In this document: positions 1 to 6,669 of the stretch, one piece after another
Layout: each line of letters opens with the position of its first letter
Position numbering within the stretch: the first letter of the stretch is position 1
Assembly: GCA_030040395.1 (NCBI GenBank)
Contig: JASHTU010000297.1
Location: 1 to 10,640 of the forward strand
Reading direction: 5' to 3'
DNA length: 10,640 nucleotides
Source: Acidobacteriaceae bacterium
GTDB taxonomy: Bacteria; Acidobacteriota; Terriglobia; Terriglobales; Acidobacteriaceae
Position numbers and translations under genes: made by a program
Notes under the pieces: model-generated
Database searches by the model: none
What the model was told of the DNA's origin: nothing
Seen by the model: only the letters and a program-made list of their open reading frames with translations

Positions 1-141
1 CGCACCGACACCGATCCCCGCTTCGGCACGACGACCATGGAGCTGACGAATATCAATCGCGCCGAACCCGACGCCGGGCTTTTCCAGGCGCCGGCGGGCT
101 ACACGGTCAATGAACGGTTTCCGGGGCAATCGCGTCCGTAA
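1..141 (+). CDS. 3' end of an uncharacterised (probably exported) protein
   Basis: Frame 1 is open from the left edge and stops with TAA at 139-141, giving 46 residues that begin RTDTDPRFGTTTMELTNINR and end in PGQSRP. The tail pattern (DPRFG..T..LTNI.RAEPD..LFQ.P.GYTV) is one I associate with the C-termini of small secreted acidobacterial proteins of unknown function; this is recall, not a search. The codon use (G/C in third positions) and clean stop support real coding. No active-site motif is visible, and the N-terminal domain lies outside the window, so no function is assigned. It converges on the esterase remnant, with 89 bases between the two stop codons. Confidence 0.6.
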   Translation, partial: RTDTDPRFGTTTMELTNINRAEPDAGLFQAPAGYTVNERFPGQSRP

Positions 142-167
142 GCTCCTCCTGGGGCCGGCACAGTCGG

Positions 168-213
168 AACAAAGAAGGAACTAGAGAGCAGGGAACAGAG
201 ACAGAGAGCGCAG
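168..213 (+). repeat. Purine-rich degenerate heptad tract
   Basis: Downstream of the gene fragment ending at 141, the + strand reads as loosely 7-base units of the type GGAACTA, GAGAGCA, GGGAACA, GAGACAG. The same kind of unit, also in sense orientation, follows nfnB at 3858-3960. There is no exact long repeat here, so the call rests on periodicity and composition. It fills most of the gap between the two converging genes. No terminator hairpin with a T-run is seen. Confidence 0.4.
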
Positions 214-230
214 GTCTCGTTACAGTTGGG

Positions 231-1128
231 CTAAGCCCTTCCGTGGTCTGGTTCGCGAGCATCTTGCCGCGCCGGAAATAGAAAATGCAACAGGGGCCGC
301 ACGCGGCGCGCCCAACTGGCTTCGTCGTGTGTGCCGCCGGCGATGCATTCGAAGTGGAGGTTTTCGCCGCTCCTCCAGCCGCAGGCTGGTAGCCGGAGCG
401 ACAGATCCTCGGTGTTCTCGGCAGTGCGCCCCCCTCGTTCGCGCCTACGTCCAGCCAGATGCGCGGCTTGGACGCGATGCGGGAGGCGCAGGAATCCACA
501 TAACCGAGAATGCTTCTGTTGTTCCACCAGACGCGAGGCGAAAGCACGGCCAGTTTGCCGAATCGCTCAGCGTAGCGCAGGCCCAGATAAAGCGTGACCA
601 GGCCGCCGAGCGAGGAGCCTCCCATCGCGGTGGCCTCGCGCTCGGGCAGCACGCGGTAGCGCGCAGCCGTCCACGGCATGAGTTCGCGCGTCAAGAACAG
701 ACCGTATTGCTCCCCCTCGCCGCCAGTGCGCCCGTCGTGGTGGACGCCGACGATGAGCAAGGGCTCCGCCTCGCCGGCTTCGACGGCCGCGTCCGCGTGT
801 TCGCGCACCTGCCAGGTGACTCCGGGTTGGAACGAGGTCTGCCATCAAAGAGATTTTGCCCGTCGTGGAGATAGAGCATGGGATAGAAGCGCCCGGGATG
901 CCGGTCGTAGCCGGGTGGGGTGTAGATCGCGACGTCACGGGCATCGGGCAGGTAGCGACTGGCGAAGCCGCGATGCAGATGGGCGCGGGGATGGATCGCC
1001 GCCTCAACCACCTCAGGCCAACCGCCGGCGCGTGGCGACGAAGGTGTTTCGGGTGGTCTTTCGGGCGGTGTTTCCGGCTTCAAATCGTGCGCTCCCCCGT
1101 TCCCGCGCCGCGGCGTTCTTGCCTCCAT
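231..1128 (-). pseudogene. Putative esterase (PF00756-type alpha/beta hydrolase), two frameshifts
   Basis: The start ATG (1126-1128) has an AAAGGA ribosome site six bases upstream; the stop TAG is at 231-233. Read through three frames, the protein would be about 299 residues: a Pro-rich N-terminus, then VAIYTPPGYD and LYLHDGQNLFDG (strand and oxyanion region). The nucleophile elbow AMGGSSLGG lies near 600-635, then WLDVGANEG, and a likely catalytic His in IAGGTHDEASW near 330. These are the landmarks of the enterochelin-esterase/esterase-D-like PF00756 family, which hydrolyses carboxylic esters. Reading frame is lost twice: near 836-843 (between FDG and TSFQPGV) and at the six-C run 429-434 (between GANEG and RTAENTED). 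Adding one base at each place restores 900 nt exactly. No signal peptide is obvious. It is either a recent pseudogene or an intact gene with two sequencing errors; the rest of the coding signal is well preserved. Confidence 0.8.
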
Positions 1129-1217
1129 TTTGCTTCCTTTGAGGCTTATGCGGTTGGCGTCTGCGCAAGTGCGGTAAGCTGGACCGGACCGGTCCCACGG
1201 CGAACCGAACGCTCTGC

Positions 1218-1243
1218 GCCCGCGGCGCACGTCCGCCGCGGGC
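1218..1243 (+). promoter_or_regulatory. Strong hairpin in the GH105 leader
   Basis: GCCCGCGGCG at 1218-1227 and CGCCGCGGGC at 1234-1243 are perfect 10-base complements around a six-base loop. It lies in the 145-base gap between the divergent esterase and GH105 genes, ending 30 bases before the GH105 ATG. Four T residues follow shortly after (1247-1250), too few for a confident terminator. It could be an attenuator-like leader structure or an operator palindrome; the role is inferred. Confidence 0.45.
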
Positions 1244-1273
1244 TGGATTTTCGATTGAACCGGGGATCGAACC

Positions 1274-2458
1274 ATGGGAGAGAATCAATTCGTTCCGCCG
1301 ATGGGACGTGCGGCGCGCATCTTGGCTCTCGTTTTCGCAGGCTTGCTGTTGTTGGCGGCAGGCGTCGCCGCGCAGCCGGTCCCAGAGCAGGGGCTTCCTG
1401 TCGCATCACCGGGCGATACGCCGGCCAAGGCAGGCCCGCCGGCGCATCTTGCCGCGAAGGTGACGCGGCGCGACCTGGCCAAAGCGATGCAGCTGGTGGC
1501 CGACTGGCAACTGAGTCGCCTGCCCGCTGAGCCGCAAGTCGACTGGACCTGGGCCGCGCTCTATGACGGCTTCATGGCGGTTCCGCTGCAGGTGGCCGGC
1601 GACAAATACCGCCGTGCGATGTTGCGCGTAGGCGAAGAGCTCCACTGGCAGCCCGGGACGCGCGTCACGGTGGCCGATGACCAGGCCGTGGGCCAGATGT
1701 ACATGGAGCAGTACTTCCTGCACAAAGACCCCAACATGATGGGGCCGATGCGCGCGCGCCTGGATGTCGAGATCGCGACGCCCGAGTCCGACTACCCCAA
1801 AACGCCGCTCTGGTGGTGGTGCGACGCGCTCTTCATGGCTCCGCCCGTGTTTGCCGATATGTCCGCGGCCACCGGAGACCCAAAATACCTCGACTTTATG
1901 GACCGCCAATGGGCCATCACCACCAACCTGCTCTACGACAGAACAAAGCATCTTTATTCCCGCGACGCCACATACCTGGACAAGCACGAAAAGAACGGCG
2001 AAAAAATTTTCTGGTCGCGCGGCAACGGTTGGGTGATGGGCGGCATGGTGCGTGTGCTCAAGGAGGCGCCGGCGGACTCGCCTCTGCGGCCGAAGATTGT
2101 GGATCAGTTCAAGGAGATGTCGGCCGAGATGCTCTCGATCGAGGGCGAAGACGGCCTCTGGCGCCCCGGCCTGCTCGATCCCGGGGCCTATCCGTTGCCC
2201 GAGATTTCCGGCAGCGCCTTCATCACTTACGCGATGGCTTATGGCGTCAACGAAGGCATCCTGGACCGCACCACGTACCGGCCCGCGGTGGAAAGAGCCT
2301 GGGCCGGGCTGCTGAAACACGTGTACGCCGACGGCCGGTTGGGATCGATCCAGCCGGTCGGCGCCGCTCCCGGCGCGCTTACCGAAACCTCGAGCTATGT
2401 GTACGGGGTGGGCGCGTATCTGCTGGCGGGGTCGGAGATGTATCGGACGGCGAAGTGA
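1274..2458 (+). CDS. Secreted glycoside hydrolase family 88/105 protein (unsaturated rhamnogalacturonyl hydrolase)
   Basis: 394 residues. GH105 enzymes (YteR/YesR type) hydrate and release the unsaturated galacturonyl residue left on rhamnogalacturonan fragments by polysaccharide lyases. The family shows in PLWWWCDALFMAPPVF (178-193), where D184 probably matches the catalytic Asp, FWSRGNGWVMGG (246-257), LWRPGLLDP (295-303), ISGSAFITYAMAYGVNEG (311-328) and GRLGSIQPVG (354-363). An (alpha/alpha)6 barrel is expected. Residues 11-33 form a signal peptide ending VAA|QPV, so the mature enzyme is exported. The ATG at 1274 is preferred because GGGGA lies seven bases upstream; the internal ATG at 1301 would leave a shorter signal peptide but has no ribosome site. 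It is transcribed alone and ends at a terminator (2573-2609). The exact substrate cannot be read from the sequence. Confidence 0.9.
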   Translation: MGENQFVPPMGRAARILALVFAGLLLLAAGVAAQPVPEQGLPVASPGDTPAKAGPPAHLAAKVTRRDLAKAMQLVADWQLSRLPAEPQVDWTWAALYDGFMAVPLQVAGDKYRRAMLRVGEELHWQPGTRVTVADDQAVGQMYMEQYFLHKDPNMMGPMRARLDVEIATPESDYPKTPLWWWCDALFMAPPVFADMSAATGDPKYLDFMDRQWAITTNLLYDRTKHLYSRDATYLDKHEKNGEKIFWSRGNGWVMGGMVRVLKEAPADSPLRPKIVDQFKEMSAEMLSIEGEDGLWRPGLLDPGAYPLPEISGSAFITYAMAYGVNEGILDRTTYRPAVERAWAGLLKHVYADGRLGSIQPVGAAPGALTETSSYVYGVGAYLLAGSEMYRTAK

Positions 2459-2520
2459 ACGCATTGGGACAGGGATGAGGGCTCAAGGATCAATTAGAAG
2501 CAGGCGGGAGATCCGGTTGG

Positions 2521-2535
2521 GCCAAGTTTCTTGGC
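2521..2535 (+). other. Small hairpin after GH105
   Basis: GCCAAG (2521-2526) and CTTGGC (2530-2535) pair perfectly over a TTT loop, about 60 bases after the GH105 stop. No T-run follows, so it is not a terminator by itself. It may protect the 3' end of the transcript, but this is a guess. Confidence 0.3.
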
Positions 2536-2572
2536 AGGACGATTGCAATTTCAAGATCGCGCAGGAAAGCAC

Positions 2573-2609
2573 GGCGGCAGGCGCGTAAAGCTCTGCCGCC
2601 CATTTTTTT
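2573..2609 (+). terminator. Intrinsic terminator for the GH105 gene
   Basis: GGCGGCAG (2573-2580) and CTGCCGCC (2593-2600) form a perfect 8-base GC-rich stem with a 12-base loop, followed after CA by seven T residues (2603-2609). This is the classical rho-independent layout. It lies 115 bases after the GH105 stop. On the opposite strand only three T residues follow the stem, so it is a weaker stop for the leftward beta-helix gene ending at 2679. Confidence 0.85.
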
Positions 2610-2678
2610 GAAACAAGGACCGGAACAGTGACCAGAAAAGCGGTTATTTACTTGCCGCGGTATCCGTCCACGCCGCCA

Positions 2679-3857
2679 TTACAGGGCGCTGCCCTGAATT
2701 ACCACTGGCCCGGTCGAATAGAAGCTAAGGTATCCAAAGCCTCCGCCAACCCTAAAGCTGGTCTTCGGAATAGGTTGCGAAAAATTCAGATCCTGCACGA
2801 GATAGGTAACTTTGCCGAGGTCGTGGATTCCGCTCACCGTAGCGTAGCCTCCGTTCGCGATCCACAGGTCGGTATTGGTTACGAGCCCTGTAGTGTCGAT
2901 TCCTGAGCCTTGGACTTCCATCCCTGAGCCAACGCACAGCGCGTAGTTGAATCCCTCGGCATGAATCTGATTGAAAGTCGAATGGCCCGCGTATGGAACC
3001 GCAGCGAAATTCACGCCGCACAATCCGTTGTAGTCGCCGGTATTGTTCACCGTGATTCGCTGGATCAAATTGCCTTCAATGTTGTCGAAGCCTCCGGCGC
3101 TGGACTTATAAGTAATAGCGTTATTGTCTCCTGCCCCGGAAACGGCGATGTCGTACAAATGCGAGTTGATGCAATTATTGCAAATCACCGCATCCGCCGT
3201 CGGGATCTCGGAGTTGCAGCCGACAATGCTATCCTGCTCCAGCCCGGAATACTCTCCCAACTGGTTCATATAAACGACCGAACCGGAGCCGCTCAAGTTC
3301 CCATTGCAGGATAACCGCAGATGACGTATCAGGTCGCCATAATTCCCCGGCGGGCTCCCCATGCTGATCAGATTGGTGTTCGGAGGGAAGCTCGTTCCGG
3401 CCTGCAATACCGAGTTCCCTTCCTGCCCTTGTCCATCAATTACGACGTCATTGGTGGTGTAGCTCCATCCGGCGTTGATGGTCACGACGCCGTAGGGCAT
3501 CAGGATATGGATTGACGTGTCCCCGGAAGCGGGAAGCGACGCGAATACATTACCGTCCGCCGGCGAACAGGTAAGATTAGAGTTTTGGCTGGTTACTCCC
3601 CGCGCGTCAAAGGTTCCCACATAGGAGCCACGAAGTGCGTAAGCCGCCGCAATGGCGAGTTCCAATTTAGCGCAAAAAGTGGTCGAGGCTCCCCCGTAAG
3701 AAGCCACGTCGAAATAGTCCGCTTCTGCTTGTGCTCCGCCGCCAACGTTGACTAACGGGAGGCCCGAAGGGAGCGTCGTCGTTCCGTAAACAACACCCCC
3801 CAGTGTCACCAAAGCCACGATTACAATCGCGAGAATGGTTTTCTTGTTCCAATTCAT
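2679..3857 (-). CDS. Secreted right-handed beta-helix (pectate-lyase-superfamily-like) protein, function unknown
   Basis: 392 residues. Residues 8-25 are a hydrophobic signal segment or N-terminal anchor after MNWNKK. A YFDVASYGGAS.. segment and GTFDARGVTS follow at 48-88, the usual entry to a pectate-lyase-3-type beta-helix. The rest is Gly/Asn-rich with repeated short strands (DVVIDGQGQ, IRHLRLSCNGN, LIQRITVNNTG, VSGIHDLG), as in parallel beta-helices. Eight cysteines (62, 97, 184, 214, 226, 229, 280, 308) suit an exported, disulphide-bonded protein. The ATG at 3857 has AGGGTG five bases upstream. No catalytic residues can be assigned; it could bind or cleave polysaccharide, or be a surface adhesin. 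Its GC is visibly lower than the nfn genes (31 of 60 bases in 2941-3000, against 46 of 60 in 4441-4500), hinting at a different origin. It lies 63 bases after nfnB on the same strand. Confidence 0.75.
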   Translation of the reverse strand: MNWNKKTILAIVIVALVTLGGVVYGTTTLPSGLPLVNVGGGAQAEADYFDVASYGGASTTFCAKLELAIAAAYALRGSYVGTFDARGVTSQNSNLTCSPADGNVFASLPASGDTSIHILMPYGVVTINAGWSYTTNDVVIDGQGQEGNSVLQAGTSFPPNTNLISMGSPPGNYGDLIRHLRLSCNGNLSGSGSVVYMNQLGEYSGLEQDSIVGCNSEIPTADAVICNNCINSHLYDIAVSGAGDNNAITYKSSAGGFDNIEGNLIQRITVNNTGDYNGLCGVNFAAVPYAGHSTFNQIHAEGFNYALCVGSGMEVQGSGIDTTGLVTNTDLWIANGGYATVSGIHDLGKVTYLVQDLNFSQPIPKTSFRVGGGFGYLSFYSTGPVVIQGSAL

Positions 3858-3873
3858 AGTTCACCCTAGTCCC

Positions 3874-3919
3874 TGGTCTGTTACCTGGTTCCTTTGTTGG
3901 TCTGTTACCTGGTTCCTTT
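3874..3919 (-). repeat. Two 22-base direct repeats made of GGNAACA-like heptads
   Basis: The same 22 bases occur at 3874-3895 and 3898-3919, period 24. On the - strand each copy reads AAAGGAACCAGGTAACAGAC plus CA, i.e. two heptads GGAACCA and GGTAACA. Further degenerate heptads flank them: GGGACTA and GGGTGAA towards the beta-helix start codon, and GGGAATT and GGGAACA inside the end of nfnB. The tract supplies the ribosome site of the beta-helix gene. It resembles short heptanucleotide tandem repeats known from other bacteria. Confidence 0.85.
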
Positions 3920-3920
3920 T

Positions 3921-5378
3921 TTACGATTCTCTACCTTCCTGTTCCCAATTTCCGATCTCTAAATATTCGTTTATGGCCTTGGCGGCTTTGCGGCCGGCGC
4001 CCATGGCGAGGATCACCGTAGCGGCGCCGGTGACGATGTCGCCACCGGCGAAGACGCCGCGCTTGGAGGTGCGGAGGGTTTCGGGATCGGCGACGATGTA
4101 GTTGCGGGCGTTGGTCTTGAGATCGGGCGTGGCGCCCTGGACGATGGGGTTGGCGTGCGTGCCCACGCCAATGATGACTACGTTGGCCGCGAGGACGTGC
4201 TCGGAGCCGCGGACGGGGATGGGACGGCGGCGGCCGCTCGAGTCGGGCTCGCCCAGCTCCATGTGGACGCAGCGCGCGCCGGTGAGCCATCCGCCCTCGC
4301 CGCCGAGAAACTCGACGGGATCGGTCAACATTTGGAAGTGGATGCCTTCTTCGCGCGCGTGACGAACCTCCTCGGCGCGAGCAGGCATTTCGGCTTCGGA
4401 GCGGCGGTAGACCAACGTGGCCGTGCGCGCTCCCAGGCGGCGGGCGGTGCGCACCGCGTCCATGGCGGTGTTGCCGCCGCCCACCACCACGACGTCGCGA
4501 TCGCGGCAGTCGTAAATGGGCTCGTCGAAGCGCGGATACTGCCAGGCGCGCATGAGGTTGGTGCGGGTGAGGAACTCGTTGGCGGAGTAAACTCCGTTGA
4601 GGTGCTCGCCGGGAATGCCGAGAAATTGCGGCAGGCCCGCGCCGGTGGCGACGAAGACAGCGTCGTAGCCCTCGACGCGCATGAGCTCGTCGAGGGTAAC
4701 GGTTTTGCCGACCACGACATTGGTTTCGAATTCAACGCCCATGAGGCGAAGGTTGTCGATTTCGCGTTTGACGATGGACTTGGGCAGGCGGAACTCCGGA
4801 ATGCCGTAAACGAGCACGCCGCCGGGCTCATGGAGGGCCTCGAAGACGCGCACGCGATGGCCTTTCTGGATGAGGTCGCCGGCGGCGGAGAGGCCCGCCG
4901 GTCCGCTGCCGACAATGGCCACGCTTTTGCCGGTGGGCGGGGCGATGGCGGGCAAGCCGAGGCTGCCGCTTGCGCGCTCGAAGTCGGCGATGAAGCGCTC
5001 GAGGTTGCCGATGGCCAGCGGCTCGCCTTTGCGGCCGAGCACGCAGCCACCTTCACACTGGTTTTCCTGCGGGCAGACGCGGCCGGTAATAGCGGGCAGG
5101 GCATTATCTTCGCGCATTTTGGCCGCGGCGGCGAGGAACTGGCCGGCGCAGATGAGGGCGACGACTTCCTTGACCTTGACGCCAACCGGGCACTTGACCT
5201 GACAGGTGGGGCGGGCGCAGGCGAGGCAGCGCATGGCCTCAGTCATCGCGTCGGGGTCGTGAAGGCCGAGGTTCACTTCTTTAAAGCAATGGGCGCGGGC
5301 CTCGGGATCGAGGGACGGCATGGGGATGCGCGGGATCTTCATGCGCTCTTTCAAGGGGAGTGGATTGGCTTCAGTCAT
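3921..5378 (-). CDS. nfnB: NfnB: NADPH-binding large subunit of electron-bifurcating transhydrogenase (GltD/GltA-like)
   Basis: 485 residues. With NfnA, this cytoplasmic flavoprotein couples NADH and reduced ferredoxin oxidation to reduction of two NADP+, or the reverse. Two iron-sulfur motifs lie in the N-terminal domain: C51, C54, C59, C63 (CLACARPTCQVKCPVG) and C102, C108, C112 (RVCPQENQCEGGC). These match the family's two 4Fe-4S sites, the second with three Cys and presumably a non-Cys ligand. FAD binding: VAIVGSGPAGLSAAG (153-167) and GVFAGGDIVTGAATVILAMG (441-460). NADPH binding: VVVVGGGNTAMDAVRTARRLGA (296-317). The start ATG overlaps the nfnA stop by eight bases (ATGACTGA), indicating translational coupling. 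Alternative names are glutamate synthase small subunit homologue (gltA) and SudA; the adjacent PyrK-like partner and absence of gltB favour Nfn. The last residues (about IGNWEQEGRES) are encoded by the heptad repeat tract, an oddity. Confidence 0.9.
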   Translation of the reverse strand: MTEANPLPLKERMKIPRIPMPSLDPEARAHCFKEVNLGLHDPDAMTEAMRCLACARPTCQVKCPVGVKVKEVVALICAGQFLAAAAKMREDNALPAITGRVCPQENQCEGGCVLGRKGEPLAIGNLERFIADFERASGSLGLPAIAPPTGKSVAIVGSGPAGLSAAGDLIQKGHRVRVFEALHEPGGVLVYGIPEFRLPKSIVKREIDNLRLMGVEFETNVVVGKTVTLDELMRVEGYDAVFVATGAGLPQFLGIPGEHLNGVYSANEFLTRTNLMRAWQYPRFDEPIYDCRDRDVVVVGGGNTAMDAVRTARRLGARTATLVYRRSEAEMPARAEEVRHAREEGIHFQMLTDPVEFLGGEGGWLTGARCVHMELGEPDSSGRRRPIPVRGSEHVLAANVVIIGVGTHANPIVQGATPDLKTNARNYIVADPETLRTSKRGVFAGGDIVTGAATVILAMGAGRKAAKAINEYLEIGNWEQEGRES

Positions 5379-6297
5379 CGCGTCTCTCCTCGGCCGCCAG
5401 TTCCGCGCGCAGCCGCGCCACTTCGTTCTCTTTGGCCGCCAATTCAGCGCGGAGCTGCGCCAGTTCCTTGGCCTTATCCACCTCGAACTGACTCAGCGAG
5501 GCGCACTCCTTATCGCGGTACATGGCATTGCGCTGCATGAGGACGTCGAAGTTGACTTCGGCGGCGTCAAACTCGGGGCCATCAACGCAGGCAAACCTGC
5601 TCTGGTTGCCGACGAGGACGCGGCAGCCTCCGCACATGCCGGTGCCGTCGACCATGATGGAGTTGAGGCTGACCATGGTCTTGATGCCGAGCGGCGTGGT
5701 GACCTGGGCCACAGCGCGCATCATGGGCACGGGGCCGACGGCGAGAACGAAGTCGATTTTGCGGCCGGACTGGAGGAGCTCGTTGAGCTTTTTGGTCACC
5801 AGGCCTGGCTCGCCGTAACTGCCGTCGTCGGTCATGAAGTAGGCTTCAGAACTGGCGGCGCGGACCTCGTCTTCGAAGACGACCATTTCGCGGCTGCGCG
5901 CTCCTTCGATGAAGATGATGTGGTTATCGGCGTCTTTGAGAGCCTTGGCGGTGGGCAGAGCCATGGCCGTGCCTACGCTGCCGGCCACTACCGCAACCGT
6001 TCCGTAGAGCTTGATTTCGGAGGGGTGGCCGAGGGGACCGACGATGTCGAGGATGGAGTCACCCGCCTCGAGGCAATTGAGCAGGGAAGTGGTTTTGCCG
6101 ACGGCCTGCACGGCGAGGGTCACCGTGCCGGCGGCGGGGTCGGCGCTCTTGATGGTGAGAGGAATGCGCTCACCGCGCTCGCGCAGGCGGACGATGACAA
6201 ATTGACCGGGCCTCTGCTTGCGGGCGATGCGCTGCGCTTCAATGGTGAACTGCCTGATTTTGAAGCCCACGTCGCGGGCTTCGACAATCCTGTACAT
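5371..6297 (-). CDS. nfnA: NfnA: NADH/FAD-binding [2Fe-2S] subunit of electron-bifurcating transhydrogenase (PyrK/SudB-like)
   Basis: 308 residues. A ferredoxin-NADP-reductase fold carries FAD (GQFVIVRL 31-38; ERIPLTI 43-49) and NAD(H) (VAVVAGSVGTAMALP 101-115). The cluster motif is DGTGMCGGC at 217-225 plus C237: C222, C225 and C237 occupy three PyrK cluster positions, while the first PyrK cysteine is replaced by D217, as in the NfnA/SudB branch. This branch hands electrons to NfnB. The start ATG is preceded by GGAG ten bases upstream. It is the first gene of the nfn operon, transcribed away from the phosphoesterase. Unusual is the C-terminus: residues 276-308 form a charged coiled coil in which LRAELAA occurs twice, 14 residues apart, extending past the family's usual end near residue 270-280. 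Alternative calls are SudB or a dihydroorotate dehydrogenase electron-transfer subunit; the NfnB partner decides. Confidence 0.9.
   Translation of the reverse strand: MYRIVEARDVGFKIRQFTIEAQRIARKQRPGQFVIVRLRERGERIPLTIKSADPAAGTVTLAVQAVGKTTSLLNCLEAGDSILDIVGPLGHPSEIKLYGTVAVVAGSVGTAMALPTAKALKDADNHIIFIEGARSREMVVFEDEVRAASSEAYFMTDDGSYGEPGLVTKKLNELLQSGRKIDFVLAVGPVPMMRAVAQVTTPLGIKTMVSLNSIMVDGTGMCGGCRVLVGNQSRFACVDGPEFDAAEVNFDVLMQRNAMYRDKECASLSQFEVDKAKELAQLRAELAAKENEVARLRAELAAEERRDD
5392..5461 (-). repeat. 42-base internal duplication encoding the NfnA coiled-coil tail
   Basis: Two related segments at about 5392-5420 and 5434-5461 are 42 bases apart and each encode LRAELAA followed by a charged residue. 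The copies differ mainly at third positions, so the duplication is not very recent or has been kept by selection at the protein level. Forty-two bases equal two heptads, so the coiled-coil register is preserved. Confidence 0.7.
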
Positions 6298-6669
6298 GCG
6301 TGCCGGACTCCGTTCCGGTTAGAAGCCCCGGGGCGAATTGCCGATTTCCCACGGACGCGCTACGGGAAGCCAGGAGGCGCGCCGAACCCTAGGGGCAGGC
6401 GATCGCCCATCGTGTAAGTCGATTATTCAGGCAAGAGGCGGAAAGAGCGTGTGATGTGAGTCACGGGGGTGCTTGGCGGGCAGGCCGGGGGCGTGCAAAT
6501 TCTCGCGGTGTTCAACAATTTGTAACCATACGTGCATCATGACCCGTTATTGATCGAGAAAGCCGGGCTCTTCGAGCTTCGGGAACGGATGTCGCAATCC
6601 CCACGACACGTTTCAACTGACAACCTCCCCAAATTGCCAGAAGACACCACCCGGTATGGAGGATCATCG
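6298..6669. other. 372-base divergent intergenic region between nfnA and phosphoesterase
   Basis: Both flanking genes are transcribed outward from this stretch, so it must hold both promoters. No convincing -35/-10 pair could be picked by eye for either direction. The recognisable elements are a CRP/FNR-like palindrome at 6450-6465 and a 10-base palindrome GGCGATCGCC at 6398-6407. A longer reading of the phosphoesterase frame from 6532 exists, but it lacks a ribosome site and would bury the signal peptide. Confidence 0.55.
6450..6465. promoter_or_regulatory. Possible CRP/FNR-family operator
   Basis: TGTGA (6450-6454), six bases, then TCACG (6461-6465) matches the CRP-type arrangement TGTGA-N6-TCACA with one mismatch in the last base. 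It lies 153 bases before nfnA and 205 bases before the phosphoesterase ATG, so it could serve either gene. No regulator gene is in the window, and short palindromes like this occur by chance, so the call is tentative. Confidence 0.3.

Noticed and set aside
1406..2464. 352-codon open frame on the - strand opposite GH105
   Set aside because: Antisense shadow of the GH105 gene, with no motif or ribosome site.
2684..2698. CAGGGC/GCCCTG hairpin at the end of the beta-helix gene as a terminator
   Set aside because: It lies inside the last codons and is not followed by T residues on the - strand.
4155..5540. 461-codon open frame on the + strand opposite nfnB
   Set aside because: Antisense shadow of nfnB, crossing into nfnA; composition is Ala/Gly/Val/His-rich with no domain. 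The - strand protein has all Fe-S and nucleotide-binding motifs.
6398..6407. GGCGATCGCC palindrome
   Set aside because: Resembles the cyanobacterial HIP1 octamer core, but one copy in 10 kb of GC-rich DNA is within chance.
5320..6417. 365-codon open frame on the + strand opposite nfnA
   Set aside because: Antisense of nfnA, whose [2Fe-2S] and FAD motifs settle the coding strand.
6532..6669. 46-codon N-terminal extension of the phosphoesterase
   Set aside because: The ATG at 6670 has GGAGG at ideal spacing and starts a clear signal peptide; the extension would place that signal internally and has no ribosome site.
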